A stretch of 64,000 nucleotides of DNA, taken from NCBI GenBank assembly GCA_021776415.1, contig JAJFFY010000081.1:54598-118597 (forward strand), given 5' to 3'. Both the position numbers and the translations under genes were made by a program. How positions within the stretch are numbered: position 1 is the first letter of the stretch; each line of letters starts with the position of its first letter. Shown here piece after piece: positions 53,745 through 62,624 of the stretch. Origin of the DNA: Hyphococcus sp. Lineage in GTDB: Bacteria; Pseudomonadota; Alphaproteobacteria; Caulobacterales; Parvularculaceae. The notes under the pieces were generated by a model that had not been told where the DNA came from, did no database searches, and was given only the letters and a program-made list of their open reading frames with translations.

Positions 53745-55076
53745 ATGAACAGCGACACAATTTTTTCGCCGCGGGCGCAGATTGCTTGCGTTCTGGGTGA
53801 GGCGTCGGCGCTGGAAGCGTTAACTACAGCGTTTCATCGCGCCGGTTTTGCCATCGCCAAACCGGATGCCGGCATCAGCGCAGATATCGGCCTGATTGAC
53901 CTGCGCAACCAGGCCGTGTCGCCGCGAAAAGCAAAAACCATCGCCGGCGCCCTGCGTCGCAAATCGCCAGAGTCGCCTCTGGTTTTCCTGGTCGATCCGA
54001 GCTTGGATGCCGCAGTGCGCTCAGCGCTTAGACGGTTTGGCGAGGTCATCCCCGCACACGACCAGCTCGATCATGTGGTGGTCCGATGCAGGGAAATTCT
54101 CCGCCTGCGCAATATCGCCGAGGAAACCGGTGAGCGCTTAAAGAGCCTCGCCACGCTCAATCGGCTTGTGGAATTCCCGGTGATCACCACCACCAACGCG
54201 CAAACCCGAATTCTGATCGCCGGCGCACCGGGCCCGGCGGCGATTGCCGCCGTCAATGCGGTGGGCGCGATTGCCGGGGACGCAACTTGCGTCTTGAACG
54301 CGGGCCAAGCGATGCGCGCGCTTGAGCATGATGATTTCGATTGCGCCATTTTCCTGCCGACGGCGGAAAACGATCCCATGCTGGCCTTCATCCGGACCCT
54401 GCGACGCCATCCCAAACACGCGCATCTCGCCATCATCCAAATCGCCGAGCACCCCGCTGACCTCGCAAATTATGCACGCAAAGGTGCCCGGGATTTTGCC
54501 CTGGCGCAGCAGATTTCTGTCGAGCTGGCCTCCAAGGCGCAACTCGCTTCGCGCCGCGCCAGATTGATGCGGTCGATGCGCAGGTTTTTAAACAGCTGCA
54601 AGGGCGAAGGCATTCGCGACGCCAGCTCCGGCGCCTTTACCTCATTGTTCCTGACCGAACATGCAAACAGGGTCTGCGCCCGGGCCGACCAGACCGGCAG
54701 AGCTTTGTCGCTCACCCTGGCCAGCCTGTCCGACCCCCACGGCCAGGCCAGCACCACTCAAACGCTTAACCATGCAGCGCGACTGATTAACCGGGTCACG
54801 CGCGCCGAAGATATGGTTGCGCGGATTTCACGAAAAAAATTCATCATCCTCAGCCCGGCGACCAATGTTGAGGATGCGACAAAAATTGGCTTACGGATCA
54901 GCGGCGTACTTTCCAACACCGCGTTTCGCAATGAGCGCACCCAAAAGCCCTACGCCATCGATGTTGTCACGAAATCCTATTCACGGACGCGCGGCATGTG
55001 CATAGAAGAATGCGTCGCCGCCGGGCTCAAGGCTATGGATGGCGCCGCTACCCCTCGCCGGCGATCTCCGCGATAA
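53745..55076 (+). CDS. REC-REC-GGDEF protein with degenerate active site (PopA-like c-di-GMP effector)
   Basis: A 443-residue cytoplasmic protein: a pseudo-receiver (about 12-118), a second receiver-like domain (about 155-262), and a GGDEF-like domain (about 290-430). The GGDEF signature is replaced by SRKKF at 362-366, so cyclase activity is unlikely. RAED at 353-356 keeps the RxxD pattern and position of the inhibitory c-di-GMP-binding site. The plan recalls PleD, and above all PopA, which uses a catalytically dead GGDEF to bind c-di-GMP in cell-cycle control. ATG 53745 follows GAGCGGG. Its 3' end overlaps convergent mfd by 29 bases. Confidence 0.8.
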   Translation: MNSDTIFSPRAQIACVLGEASALEALTTAFHRAGFAIAKPDAGISADIGLIDLRNQAVSPRKAKTIAGALRRKSPESPLVFLVDPSLDAAVRSALRRFGEVIPAHDQLDHVVVRCREILRLRNIAEETGERLKSLATLNRLVEFPVITTTNAQTRILIAGAPGPAAIAAVNAVGAIAGDATCVLNAGQAMRALEHDDFDCAIFLPTAENDPMLAFIRTLRRHPKHAHLAIIQIAEHPADLANYARKGARDFALAQQISVELASKAQLASRRARLMRSMRRFLNSCKGEGIRDASSGAFTSLFLTEHANRVCARADQTGRALSLTLASLSDPHGQASTTQTLNHAARLINRVTRAEDMVARISRKKFIILSPATNVEDATKIGLRISGVLSNTAFRNERTQKPYAIDVVTKSYSRTRGMCIEECVAAGLKAMDGAATPRRRSPR

Positions 55077-58000
55077 TCGCTGCAATCTTGCGCGTTCCTT
55101 TGAGGCGTAATTTGTCGCCTGGCCAGGCTTGGCGATAAACAAACTTCTGATCGGGGCGCAATTTCACATCATGCAGCGAGTCTGAGATAAACTTCACAAG
55201 CCCGGCCGGGTTTGCAAAATTATCATTACGGAACGTAATAACCGCGCCCTTCGGACCGGCGTCAATCTTCGCGATACCAGCGCGGCGGCAAATCATTTTG
55301 ATGGCGACGATTTCAAGCAGATGGTCAACCTCCGCCGGCATGCGCCCGAACCGGTCCACCAGCTCTGCTGCAAAGCCGTCAATTTCCGCTTCCTCTTCCA
55401 GCCTGCCGAGACGGCGATAGAGCGCCATCCTGACATCGAGGTCGGCGACATAGGTGTCGGGAATAAGCACCGAGGCGCCGACATTAATCTGCGGCGACCA
55501 CACCTCTTGCGCCGCCGCGCCGCCCCCGCGCAGCTCCGCGACCGCCTCTTCCAGCATGTGCTGATAAAGCTCCACGCCAACCTCTTTGACCTGGCCGGAC
55601 TGCTCCTCGCCGAGAAGATTGCCGGCGCCGCGAATGTCGAGATCGTGAGACGCCAGCGTAAAGCCAGCGCCCAGCGTATCCAGCGATTGCATAACTTTGA
55701 GGCGGCGTTCAGCGCCTTCGGTGAGTTTCTTGCGGGTGCTGGTGGTGAGGTAAGCGTATGCGCGCTGTTTTGAGCGCCCAACCCGGCCGCGCAGCTGATA
55801 CAGTTGCGACAGGCCGAACATATCCGCATGATGAATAATCATCGTATTCGCCGTCGGAATATCGAGGCCGGATTCAATGATAGTGGTTGAAACCAGAACA
55901 TCAACCTTGCCTTCGTAGAAGGCTGTCATGATGTCTTCGAGTTGGCCGGGGCTCATTTGGCCATGAGCAATTTTAAACTTCAGTTCCGGAACTTCGTCGC
56001 GCAAAAACTCTGCGATCTGATCCAGATCCTTAATCCGCGGGGCGACATAAAAGCTCTGCCCGCCGCGATAATGTTCGCGCAACAATGTCTCGCGCGCCAC
56101 CACCGGATCGAACGGGCCGACCGTAGTGCGCACCGCCAGACGATCAACCGGCGGCGTCGCGATCAGCGACAGATCACGAATGCCGCTCATGGCGAGTTGC
56201 AACGTCCGCGGTATCGGCGTTGCCGTCAGCGTCAACACATGGGTGTCGCCGCGATATTCTTTGAGGCGTTCTTTGTGTTTGACGCCAAAATGCTGCTCTT
56301 CATCGATCACCATAAGCGCGAGATCGCGAAACTTGATGGTCTTGGCCAGCAGGGCGTGGGTGCCGATGACAATATCGACCTGACCGCTGGCCAGTCCCTC
56401 ACGAACCGCGCTCGCCTCCTTCGTCGAGACCATGCGCGAGAGCTGGCCGAGTTTGACGGGAAAGCCTTTGAAGCGATCGGTGAAGCCTTTGAAATGCTGG
56501 CGCACCAGCAGCGTTGTCGGCGCGACAATCGCCACCTGACGCCCGGTCATCACCGCGGCGAACGCCGCGCGCAGGGCAATCTCGGTTTTGCCAAAACCAA
56601 CATCGCCGCAAATCAGCCGATCCATGGGCCGGCCGCTGGCGAGGTCTTCCAAAACGTCGGCGATTGCGTTTTGCTGGTCTTCGGTTTCCGCAAACGGGAA
56701 CCGCGCACAGAACTCATCATATGACCCGGCGGTTGGCGCAATTTCTTCCGCGGTCTGCATCGCCCGTTTCGCGGCAATGGCAATAAGTTGTTCGGCAAGC
56801 ATTTTGATGCGCGCGCGCATCTTCGCCTTGCGCCCCTGCCAGGCCGCGCCGCCAAGCTTGTCGAGCTGTTGGCCCCGATCGTCCGAGCCATAACGCGACA
56901 GGAGGTCGATATTCTCGACCGGCAGAAACAATTTGTCGCCGCCGTGATAGACCAGATACAGACAATCATGGGGCGCGCCCTGCACTTCGAGAGTTTTCAA
57001 GCCCTCATAGCGGCCGATGCCATGCTCCACATGAACAACGACATCGCCGACGCTGAGGCTTGAGGCTTCGGTGAGAAAGTTCTCAGCACGCTTTTTGCGC
57101 GAGCGCCGAACCAGCCTGTCGCCAAGAATATCCTGCTCGGAAATAAACGCGGTATCAGTGGTTTCAAATCCGGTCTCAAGCCCTAAAACCGCTGTTTGCA
57201 ATTGCGCGCTGTTGGCGCCGACCGCCAACCAGTCGGCGGCGTGGACAATCTCCCCGGCGCCATGATCGCTTAGCACCGCGCCCATGCGGTCGGCCGATCC
57301 TTCCGACCAGCAGGCAATGACGGTCTTCTTGCTGTTATCGGCCAGCGTGCGCGCATGCTTGTAGACGGCGTCGAACACATTGGTTTTTTCAGCCGCCCGT
57401 TCAGCAGCAAAGCTGCGCCCGACTTTAGCCGCAAGGTTATAGCAGCGTTCGTTATCCGTAGGCGCAAACGGCGAGAGCGGGCGAAGATTGGCGTTATCAA
57501 GGCGCGTGCGCCACTCATCCGGCGTCAGGTAAAGCAATTCCGGTTTGAGCGGGCGGTAGGCGGGCGCCGAAAATTCTGAACTGCGCGGGCGCGCCACTTT
57601 TGCGTCTTCCGCGCGAGCCTCAAAATGATCGTTGATCATGGAAAGTCGCGCATCTGTCGATGCATCGGCCAGATGGTCGGTAAATACTATTGCGCCGTCG
57701 ATAAAATCAAACAGCGTATCGGTAGTCTCGTAGAAAAGCGGCAACCAATGCTCGGCGCCCGCATGCATGCGCCCGGCGCTGATCGCTTCATAAAGCGGAT
57801 CATCCCCGGCGGGGCCGAAGGCTTTGACAAAGCCGGTGCGAAACCGCGTGATGGTCTCGTCCGTCAACAAAATCTCGCAAGCCGCCGTGAGGTCAAACCG
57901 GGTGAGCTGGCGCGTTGTGCGTTGCGAGGCGGCGTCAAAGGCGCGGATCGATTCCAAACTGTCGCCGAAGAAGTCGAGCCGTACCGGTTCATCAGCACCG

Positions 58001-58563
58001 GGTGGGAAGATATCGACCAGCCCGCCGCGCACCGCAAACTCCCCGGCCTCGCGCACTGTCGATGCGCGCGCAAAGCCATTGGCGCCGAGATATGAGGTCA
58101 GCTCGTCCATGGTGATCGCCGCGCCCGGCGCCAGCGACAGCGCCGCTTTTTTTATGACCTCATGGGGCGGGGTTTTCTGGGTCGCGGCGTTGACCGAGGT
58201 CACGACAATCATCGGCCCTGCGTTCTTCAGGGAGCCGATGGCCGCGAGCACGGCCATGCGCCGGGAAGAAACCGCAGCGGAGGGCGATACCCGGTCATAG
58301 GGAAGGCAATCCCATGCGGGAAAGTCTAACACCGCAATTTCAGGTGCAAAAAACTGCAGCGCTTGGGTCATCGCCGCTGCGCGGGCGCCATCGCGCGCAA
58401 TGTGCACCACCAGCCCGCTGCGCGCGCGCGCCGCATCAGCGACCGCCATCGCGTCAGCGCCCTCCGGCGCGCCATAGACCGGCAAGCGCCCGTCAAATCG
58501 CCATGCCGCTTCAGCGCTGATCTGCGCCACACCAGAGACCATAGTTTTTGCCGAAACGTTCAT
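55048..58563 (-). CDS. mfd: Transcription-repair coupling factor Mfd
   Basis: A 1171-residue ATPase that removes stalled RNA polymerase from DNA lesions and recruits UvrA. A UvrB-like N-terminal part comes first (PVYGAPEGADAMAVADAARA, FDFPAWDCLPYDRVSPSAAV-like region). The RNA polymerase-binding CarD-like domain is VGDVVVHVEHGIGRYEGLKT. The RecG-like motor has Walker A CGDVGFGKTE, the box DEEQ in LMVIDEEQHFGVKHKERL, and TATPIPRTLQ. The TRCF C-terminal domain follows. Length is normal and the gene looks intact. Confidence 0.97.
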   Translation of the reverse strand: MNVSAKTMVSGVAQISAEAAWRFDGRLPVYGAPEGADAMAVADAARARSGLVVHIARDGARAAAMTQALQFFAPEIAVLDFPAWDCLPYDRVSPSAAVSSRRMAVLAAIGSLKNAGPMIVVTSVNAATQKTPPHEVIKKAALSLAPGAAITMDELTSYLGANGFARASTVREAGEFAVRGGLVDIFPPGADEPVRLDFFGDSLESIRAFDAASQRTTRQLTRFDLTAACEILLTDETITRFRTGFVKAFGPAGDDPLYEAISAGRMHAGAEHWLPLFYETTDTLFDFIDGAIVFTDHLADASTDARLSMINDHFEARAEDAKVARPRSSEFSAPAYRPLKPELLYLTPDEWRTRLDNANLRPLSPFAPTDNERCYNLAAKVGRSFAAERAAEKTNVFDAVYKHARTLADNSKKTVIACWSEGSADRMGAVLSDHGAGEIVHAADWLAVGANSAQLQTAVLGLETGFETTDTAFISEQDILGDRLVRRSRKKRAENFLTEASSLSVGDVVVHVEHGIGRYEGLKTLEVQGAPHDCLYLVYHGGDKLFLPVENIDLLSRYGSDDRGQQLDKLGGAAWQGRKAKMRARIKMLAEQLIAIAAKRAMQTAEEIAPTAGSYDEFCARFPFAETEDQQNAIADVLEDLASGRPMDRLICGDVGFGKTEIALRAAFAAVMTGRQVAIVAPTTLLVRQHFKGFTDRFKGFPVKLGQLSRMVSTKEASAVREGLASGQVDIVIGTHALLAKTIKFRDLALMVIDEEQHFGVKHKERLKEYRGDTHVLTLTATPIPRTLQLAMSGIRDLSLIATPPVDRLAVRTTVGPFDPVVARETLLREHYRGGQSFYVAPRIKDLDQIAEFLRDEVPELKFKIAHGQMSPGQLEDIMTAFYEGKVDVLVSTTIIESGLDIPTANTMIIHHADMFGLSQLYQLRGRVGRSKQRAYAYLTTSTRKKLTEGAERRLKVMQSLDTLGAGFTLASHDLDIRGAGNLLGEEQSGQVKEVGVELYQHMLEEAVAELRGGGAAAQEVWSPQINVGASVLIPDTYVADLDVRMALYRRLGRLEEEAEIDGFAAELVDRFGRMPAEVDHLLEIVAIKMICRRAGIAKIDAGPKGAVITFRNDNFANPAGLVKFISDSLHDVKLRPDQKFVYRQAWPGDKLRLKGTRKIAAIIAEIAGEG

Positions 58564-58663
58564 ATGCCCTCAACGCAAAATGCGCGACCGCCGGATTTGG
58601 CGGTCGCGTGGAACAGGGGATGTAAGCGCCGTCAGGCCTTGAGGCAACCGCCTAGCGCGCAGG

Positions 58664-60010
58664 TTACCGTGCGGATGGCCGCATCAGCCAAAAGACCAGT
58701 CCGAGCGCCGCCCATCCGGCAAGGAGGCCCCATTCGGCAGGCCAGGCGAGCGCTGAAGGAGAGAATGGCATATAGAGCATCAAGATGCCGACACCGAGAA
58801 TAAAGGCGAGAACGCCGACAGCGACGCCGCCGGGCGCGCGAAACGGGCGCTCCATTTGCGGCTCGCGCAGGCGAAGCACCACAAACGCAGCGGCGACGAA
58901 GGTGTAGGCGATAGTTATGCCAAAAGCGCCGGCATTGACGATCCACACGAGCGCATTTCGCCCCAACAAAGGCGCGGCGACCGACAGCCCGCCGACCAGC
59001 GCAATCGCGGTCCATGGCGTGCCGAAGCGTGGGTGCACCTTGGCCAGGAAACGCGGCAGTTGTTCGGCGCGCGCCATTGCGAAAAGCGCCCGGCTGCCGC
59101 CGATAAGAAATGAATTCCAGCTGGTGAGGATGCCGCCAATCCCAGCGACAATGACAAAGGCGGCGGCTTTATCCGAACGCCACCAGGCGCCCGCCGCGTC
59201 CGCCGTCGCGATATCGACAGTGTCCGGGTCCATTGGCGCGAGCCCAACCGAAAAAACAATGACCAGATAAAAAGCGACCGCCAGCAGGATCGAAAAAATT
59301 AGCGCCCCGCCGATCTCCTTTTTAGGCCCCGCGATTTCTTCTGCCGATTGTGGAATGACGTCAAAACCGACAAACAAAAACGGGACCATAATGATAACTG
59401 CGAAAACGCCCGAAAACCCTTTCCAGGTTTCAATATCAGCGGGAATACGATCAATGTTTGCAAGGCCGCCAACGATCAGCACCGCGCCCGCAGCAAACAA
59501 GAAAACAACGACAACCGCCTGCACCCGCGCCGCAAGCCGCACGCCCCAAATGTTGATGACAGTGATCGCAAACGCCGCAACGCCGCCGAGCGCAGCCTCG
59601 TTTGCATGGACACGATAGCCGGCGATTTCCCACAACGGCCAGGCTTTGACTTCCGGGAAGAGATAGACAACTGCAACCGGCAAGGCGATCGCCTCAAACG
59701 CCACGACCGAGACATATCCGAAAATGATCGACCAGGTGCAGATGAACGAAGCGAGCTTGCCGAACGCCCGCTCCGTATACGCATGTTCGCCGCCGGCGAC
59801 CGGCATGGCGGAAGCAAGCTCCGCATAGGTGAGCCCGATGACGATAATAGCGACAGCGCCCAGTGCAAAAGCGACAACGGCGCCGACAATCCCGGCATTT
59901 GCCACCCATGTTCCTGCAAGGATAATCCAGCCCCAGCCGATAATTGCGCCGAAGCCAAGAACAGCCGCATCGAAACGGCTCAAGACACGCTTTAATGATT
60001 GCTCAGCCAT
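58664..60010 (-). CDS. APC-superfamily amino acid permease
   Basis: A 448-residue inner-membrane transporter with about 12 hydrophobic helices. The first helix carries the substrate-contact stretch FGAIIGWGWIILAGTWV, and helix three follows AGGEHAYTERAFGKLASFIC. It probably imports or exchanges amino acids or polyamines. I use ATG 60010 (MAEQSLKRVLSRFDAAVLGF); an in-frame ATG at 60028 adds six residues. The gene is flanked by mfd and sdhE, with no operon partner. Confidence 0.9.
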   Translation of the reverse strand: MAEQSLKRVLSRFDAAVLGFGAIIGWGWIILAGTWVANAGIVGAVVAFALGAVAIIVIGLTYAELASAMPVAGGEHAYTERAFGKLASFICTWSIIFGYVSVVAFEAIALPVAVVYLFPEVKAWPLWEIAGYRVHANEAALGGVAAFAITVINIWGVRLAARVQAVVVVFLFAAGAVLIVGGLANIDRIPADIETWKGFSGVFAVIIMVPFLFVGFDVIPQSAEEIAGPKKEIGGALIFSILLAVAFYLVIVFSVGLAPMDPDTVDIATADAAGAWWRSDKAAAFVIVAGIGGILTSWNSFLIGGSRALFAMARAEQLPRFLAKVHPRFGTPWTAIALVGGLSVAAPLLGRNALVWIVNAGAFGITIAYTFVAAAFVVLRLREPQMERPFRAPGGVAVGVLAFILGVGILMLYMPFSPSALAWPAEWGLLAGWAALGLVFWLMRPSAR

Positions 60011-60076
60011 GCGCCTGGTTCCTGTCATTGCCGCGATATTAAATGGTTGATCACATTGCTGGGAAGTTTGTTGCGC

Positions 60077-60331
60077 CTACAACAGCTTGAACGCCATCAG
60101 CCGCTCAAACACCGGCCCGATTATCTGCGACGGCGGCGGGTATTTCTGCGTCGCCCAATCATAGAGGTGGCGGTCATCGAGCTCAAGCAAGGCCTCAAAC
60201 TCATCGAGTTCAGGGTCGTCGAAGCTCGCAATATTGGCCGCAGCAAACCCGCCGATCAGAAGGTCCGCCTCCTTAAACCCGCGATAGGTAGCGCGATAAA
60301 GCAGCTTTTTGCGGCGATCTTCGATTTTCAT
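60077..60331 (-). CDS. sdhE: Succinate dehydrogenase flavinylation factor SdhE
   Basis: An 84-residue protein of the SdhE/CptB family, which promotes covalent FAD attachment to SdhA. The signature region is RKKLLYRATYRGFKEADLLI followed by GGFA, the RGxxE-like motif here reading RGFKEAD. An acidic second half (DDPELDEFEALLELDDRHLY) is typical. The frame runs upstream to 60712, but only the part from ATG 60331 fits the family, with GAAGAGAAG as Shine-Dalgarno. It is divergent from recG with 78 bases between. Confidence 0.93.
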   Translation of the reverse strand: MKIEDRRKKLLYRATYRGFKEADLLIGGFAAANIASFDDPELDEFEALLELDDRHLYDWATQKYPPPSQIIGPVFERLMAFKLL

Positions 60332-60409
60332 CGGTAATTTCTTCTCTTCAATGCGTTGTTGTGGATAAATGGTTGCCGCGCGGAGCGCAAATTCCGATAA
60401 ATTCGCCCC

Positions 60410-62494
60410 ATGCGACCCGCCATCCTCAACCCGCTTTTTGCCGACGTTATCGCCCTGACCGGCGTCGGCCCTAAAATTGCGGCGATGATCGGCAGGGTTG
60501 CCGGGCCCCGCATCGTCGATCTCACACTGACGCCGCCGATCAACATTATCGACCGCTCCAAACGGCCAAAAATCGATGCGGCGGTATTTGGCGAGCTGGC
60601 GACTTTCCTGGTGACTGTCGACAGCCATGAGCCGCCGCCCAAAGGCCGCCGGTTGCCGTATAAAGTCATTTGCTCTGATGAGACAGGTTTCATGACCCTG
60701 GTGTTCTTTCATGGCCGCGCTGATTATTTAAAACGCGCCCTGCCCGAGGGCGAGCAACGCCTGGTCAGCGGCAAGCTGGAGGAATTCAGCGGCGGCCGGC
60801 AAATGGTTCACCCGGACTATATTGCCGATCCGAACAAGCCGGAGGATCTGCCGCTCTATGAGCCGGTTTATCCGCTGACCGCTGGTCTGTCTTCTTCTGT
60901 GATGCGCAAAGCCGTGGTGCATGCGATGGAGCGCGCGCCCGATTTGCCCGAGTGGCAGGACGAGGCCTGGCTAAAGGCGCGCAAATGGTCCGACTGGAAA
61001 TCATCGCTTGCGGCGGTTCACGGCCCGACATCATCGGACGATCTTTCCCTGTTGACGCCGGCGCGCATGCGCCTTGCCTATGACGAGTTGCTCGCCAACC
61101 AGCTCGCCTTGATGTTGATCCGCAAAGCGCGGGTGAAATCCAAAGGCCGCGCCATCGTCGGCGACGGGCGGCTGGTCGCAAAAGCAAAGGCTGCGCTCCC
61201 CTTCATGCTCACCAATGCACAAACCCACGCGCTGGGCGAAATCTTTGACGATATGCGCTCGCCCGAGCGGATGGTGCGGCTGCTTCAGGGCGATGTCGGG
61301 TCCGGCAAAACCGTGGTTGCGTTTATGGCGATGCTGACGGCGATCGAAGCTGGCGCGCAGGCGGCGTTTATGGCGCCGACCGAGATTCTCGCCCGCCAGC
61401 ATATCGAATCGCTGGGCCCCCTTGCCCAGGCAACCGGCATTCGTCTCGAAATCCTGACCGGGCGCGACAAAGGCGGCATCCGGCGGGAAAAGCTGGAGCG
61501 CTTGGAGAGCGGCGATATTGATATGCTGATCGGCACCCACGCAATCTTTCAGGAAGGTGTTAACTTCCGCGACCTCGCCATTGTCGTCATCGACGAACAG
61601 CACCGCTTCGGGGTTCATCAACGCGTCTCACTGACGCAAAAAGGCGCGCGGCCTGACCTTTTGGTGATGACCGCCACCCCCATTCCGCGCACGCTCACGC
61701 TCACCGCTTATGGCGATATGGATGTCAGCCAGATCACTGAAAAACCACCCGGCCGCAAACCGATTGATACACGGACGATCCCGTTAGAGCGGCTGGATGA
61801 AATCATCGACGGGGTGCGCCGGGCGGTCGCTAAAGGCGATCAGGTCTATTGGGTCTGCCCGCTGGTGGAAGAATCTGAAGTTTTAGAGCTCACCGCGGCG
61901 GAGGAGCGCTTTGAAAATCTCAAGGGTGTTCTCGGCGACCGCGTCGGGCTTATCCATGGACGGATGTCGGGAGCGGACAAGGACGCGATCATGGAGCGGT
62001 TTTATGACGGCGACCTATCGGTTTTGATCGCCACAACCGTGATTGAAGTTGGCGTCGACGCGCCCAATGCAACCATTATCATCATCGAACATGCCGAACG
62101 CTTTGGTCTGGCGCAGCTCCACCAGTTGCGCGGCCGGGTCGGGCGCAGCGACAAGGCCTCATCATGCATTCTTCTGTACAAATCACCGCTGGGCGAGACC
62201 GCCAAAGCGCGGCTCAATATATTGCGGCAAACCGAAGACGGATTTTTGATCGCCGAGGAAGATCTGCGCTTACGCGGCGCCGGCGATCTTCTCGGGGCGG
62301 CGCAATCCGGCTTTCCGCGGTTCCAATTGGCCGACCTCAGCGTCCATGGCGAGTTGCTCGCCGCCGCCCGGGACGACGCAAAGATGGTCACCGAAGGCGA
62401 TCCTCAACTGAAATCATCCCGGGGCGAGGCTTTACGGGTACTTCTTTACCTTTTCAGCCGCGACGATGCGGTTAAACTGTTAAGCGCCGGCTGA
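60410..62494 (+). CDS. recG: ATP-dependent DNA helicase RecG
   Basis: A 694-residue branched-DNA motor that reverses stalled replication forks. The OB-fold wedge domain (about 50-200) starts after LTGVGPKIAAMIGRVAG. Walker A is QGDVGSGKTV and motif II is VVIDEQHRFGVHQR (DEQH). Motif III is MTATPIPRTL; later motifs are GLIHGRMSGADKDAIM and QLRGRVGRSDK. The RecG tail (EEDLRLRGAGDLLGAAQSGF) is complete. It looks intact. Confidence 0.97.
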   Translation: MRPAILNPLFADVIALTGVGPKIAAMIGRVAGPRIVDLTLTPPINIIDRSKRPKIDAAVFGELATFLVTVDSHEPPPKGRRLPYKVICSDETGFMTLVFFHGRADYLKRALPEGEQRLVSGKLEEFSGGRQMVHPDYIADPNKPEDLPLYEPVYPLTAGLSSSVMRKAVVHAMERAPDLPEWQDEAWLKARKWSDWKSSLAAVHGPTSSDDLSLLTPARMRLAYDELLANQLALMLIRKARVKSKGRAIVGDGRLVAKAKAALPFMLTNAQTHALGEIFDDMRSPERMVRLLQGDVGSGKTVVAFMAMLTAIEAGAQAAFMAPTEILARQHIESLGPLAQATGIRLEILTGRDKGGIRREKLERLESGDIDMLIGTHAIFQEGVNFRDLAIVVIDEQHRFGVHQRVSLTQKGARPDLLVMTATPIPRTLTLTAYGDMDVSQITEKPPGRKPIDTRTIPLERLDEIIDGVRRAVAKGDQVYWVCPLVEESEVLELTAAEERFENLKGVLGDRVGLIHGRMSGADKDAIMERFYDGDLSVLIATTVIEVGVDAPNATIIIIEHAERFGLAQLHQLRGRVGRSDKASSCILLYKSPLGETAKARLNILRQTEDGFLIAEEDLRLRGAGDLLGAAQSGFPRFQLADLSVHGELLAAARDDAKMVTEGDPQLKSSRGEALRVLLYLFSRDDAVKLLSAG

Positions 62495-62624
62495 TGGTCC
62501 AGGTTTTTTGCATCTGGTCTTGATCCTGCATGCATATTCAATCAGTAGCGTTGTTAAGATTTATTGACGGAAGGCGCCATTTACCGCTGCCATCAGTGGC
62601 AAACTGAATATTTGGGAATTTTCT

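Noticed and set aside
55942..56724. 260-codon plus-strand frame inside mfd
   Set aside because: Antisense shadow of an intact mfd helicase region; composition follows the opposite strand's codon use.
59348..59995. 215-codon plus-strand frame inside the APC permease gene
   Set aside because: Its charged, Asp/Asn/Arg-rich sequence is what the antisense of hydrophobic codons gives; the permease frame is intact.
60332..60712. Upstream extension of SdhE
   Set aside because: It is antisense to the start of recG and lacks SdhE similarity; ATG 60331 has a good ribosome-binding site.
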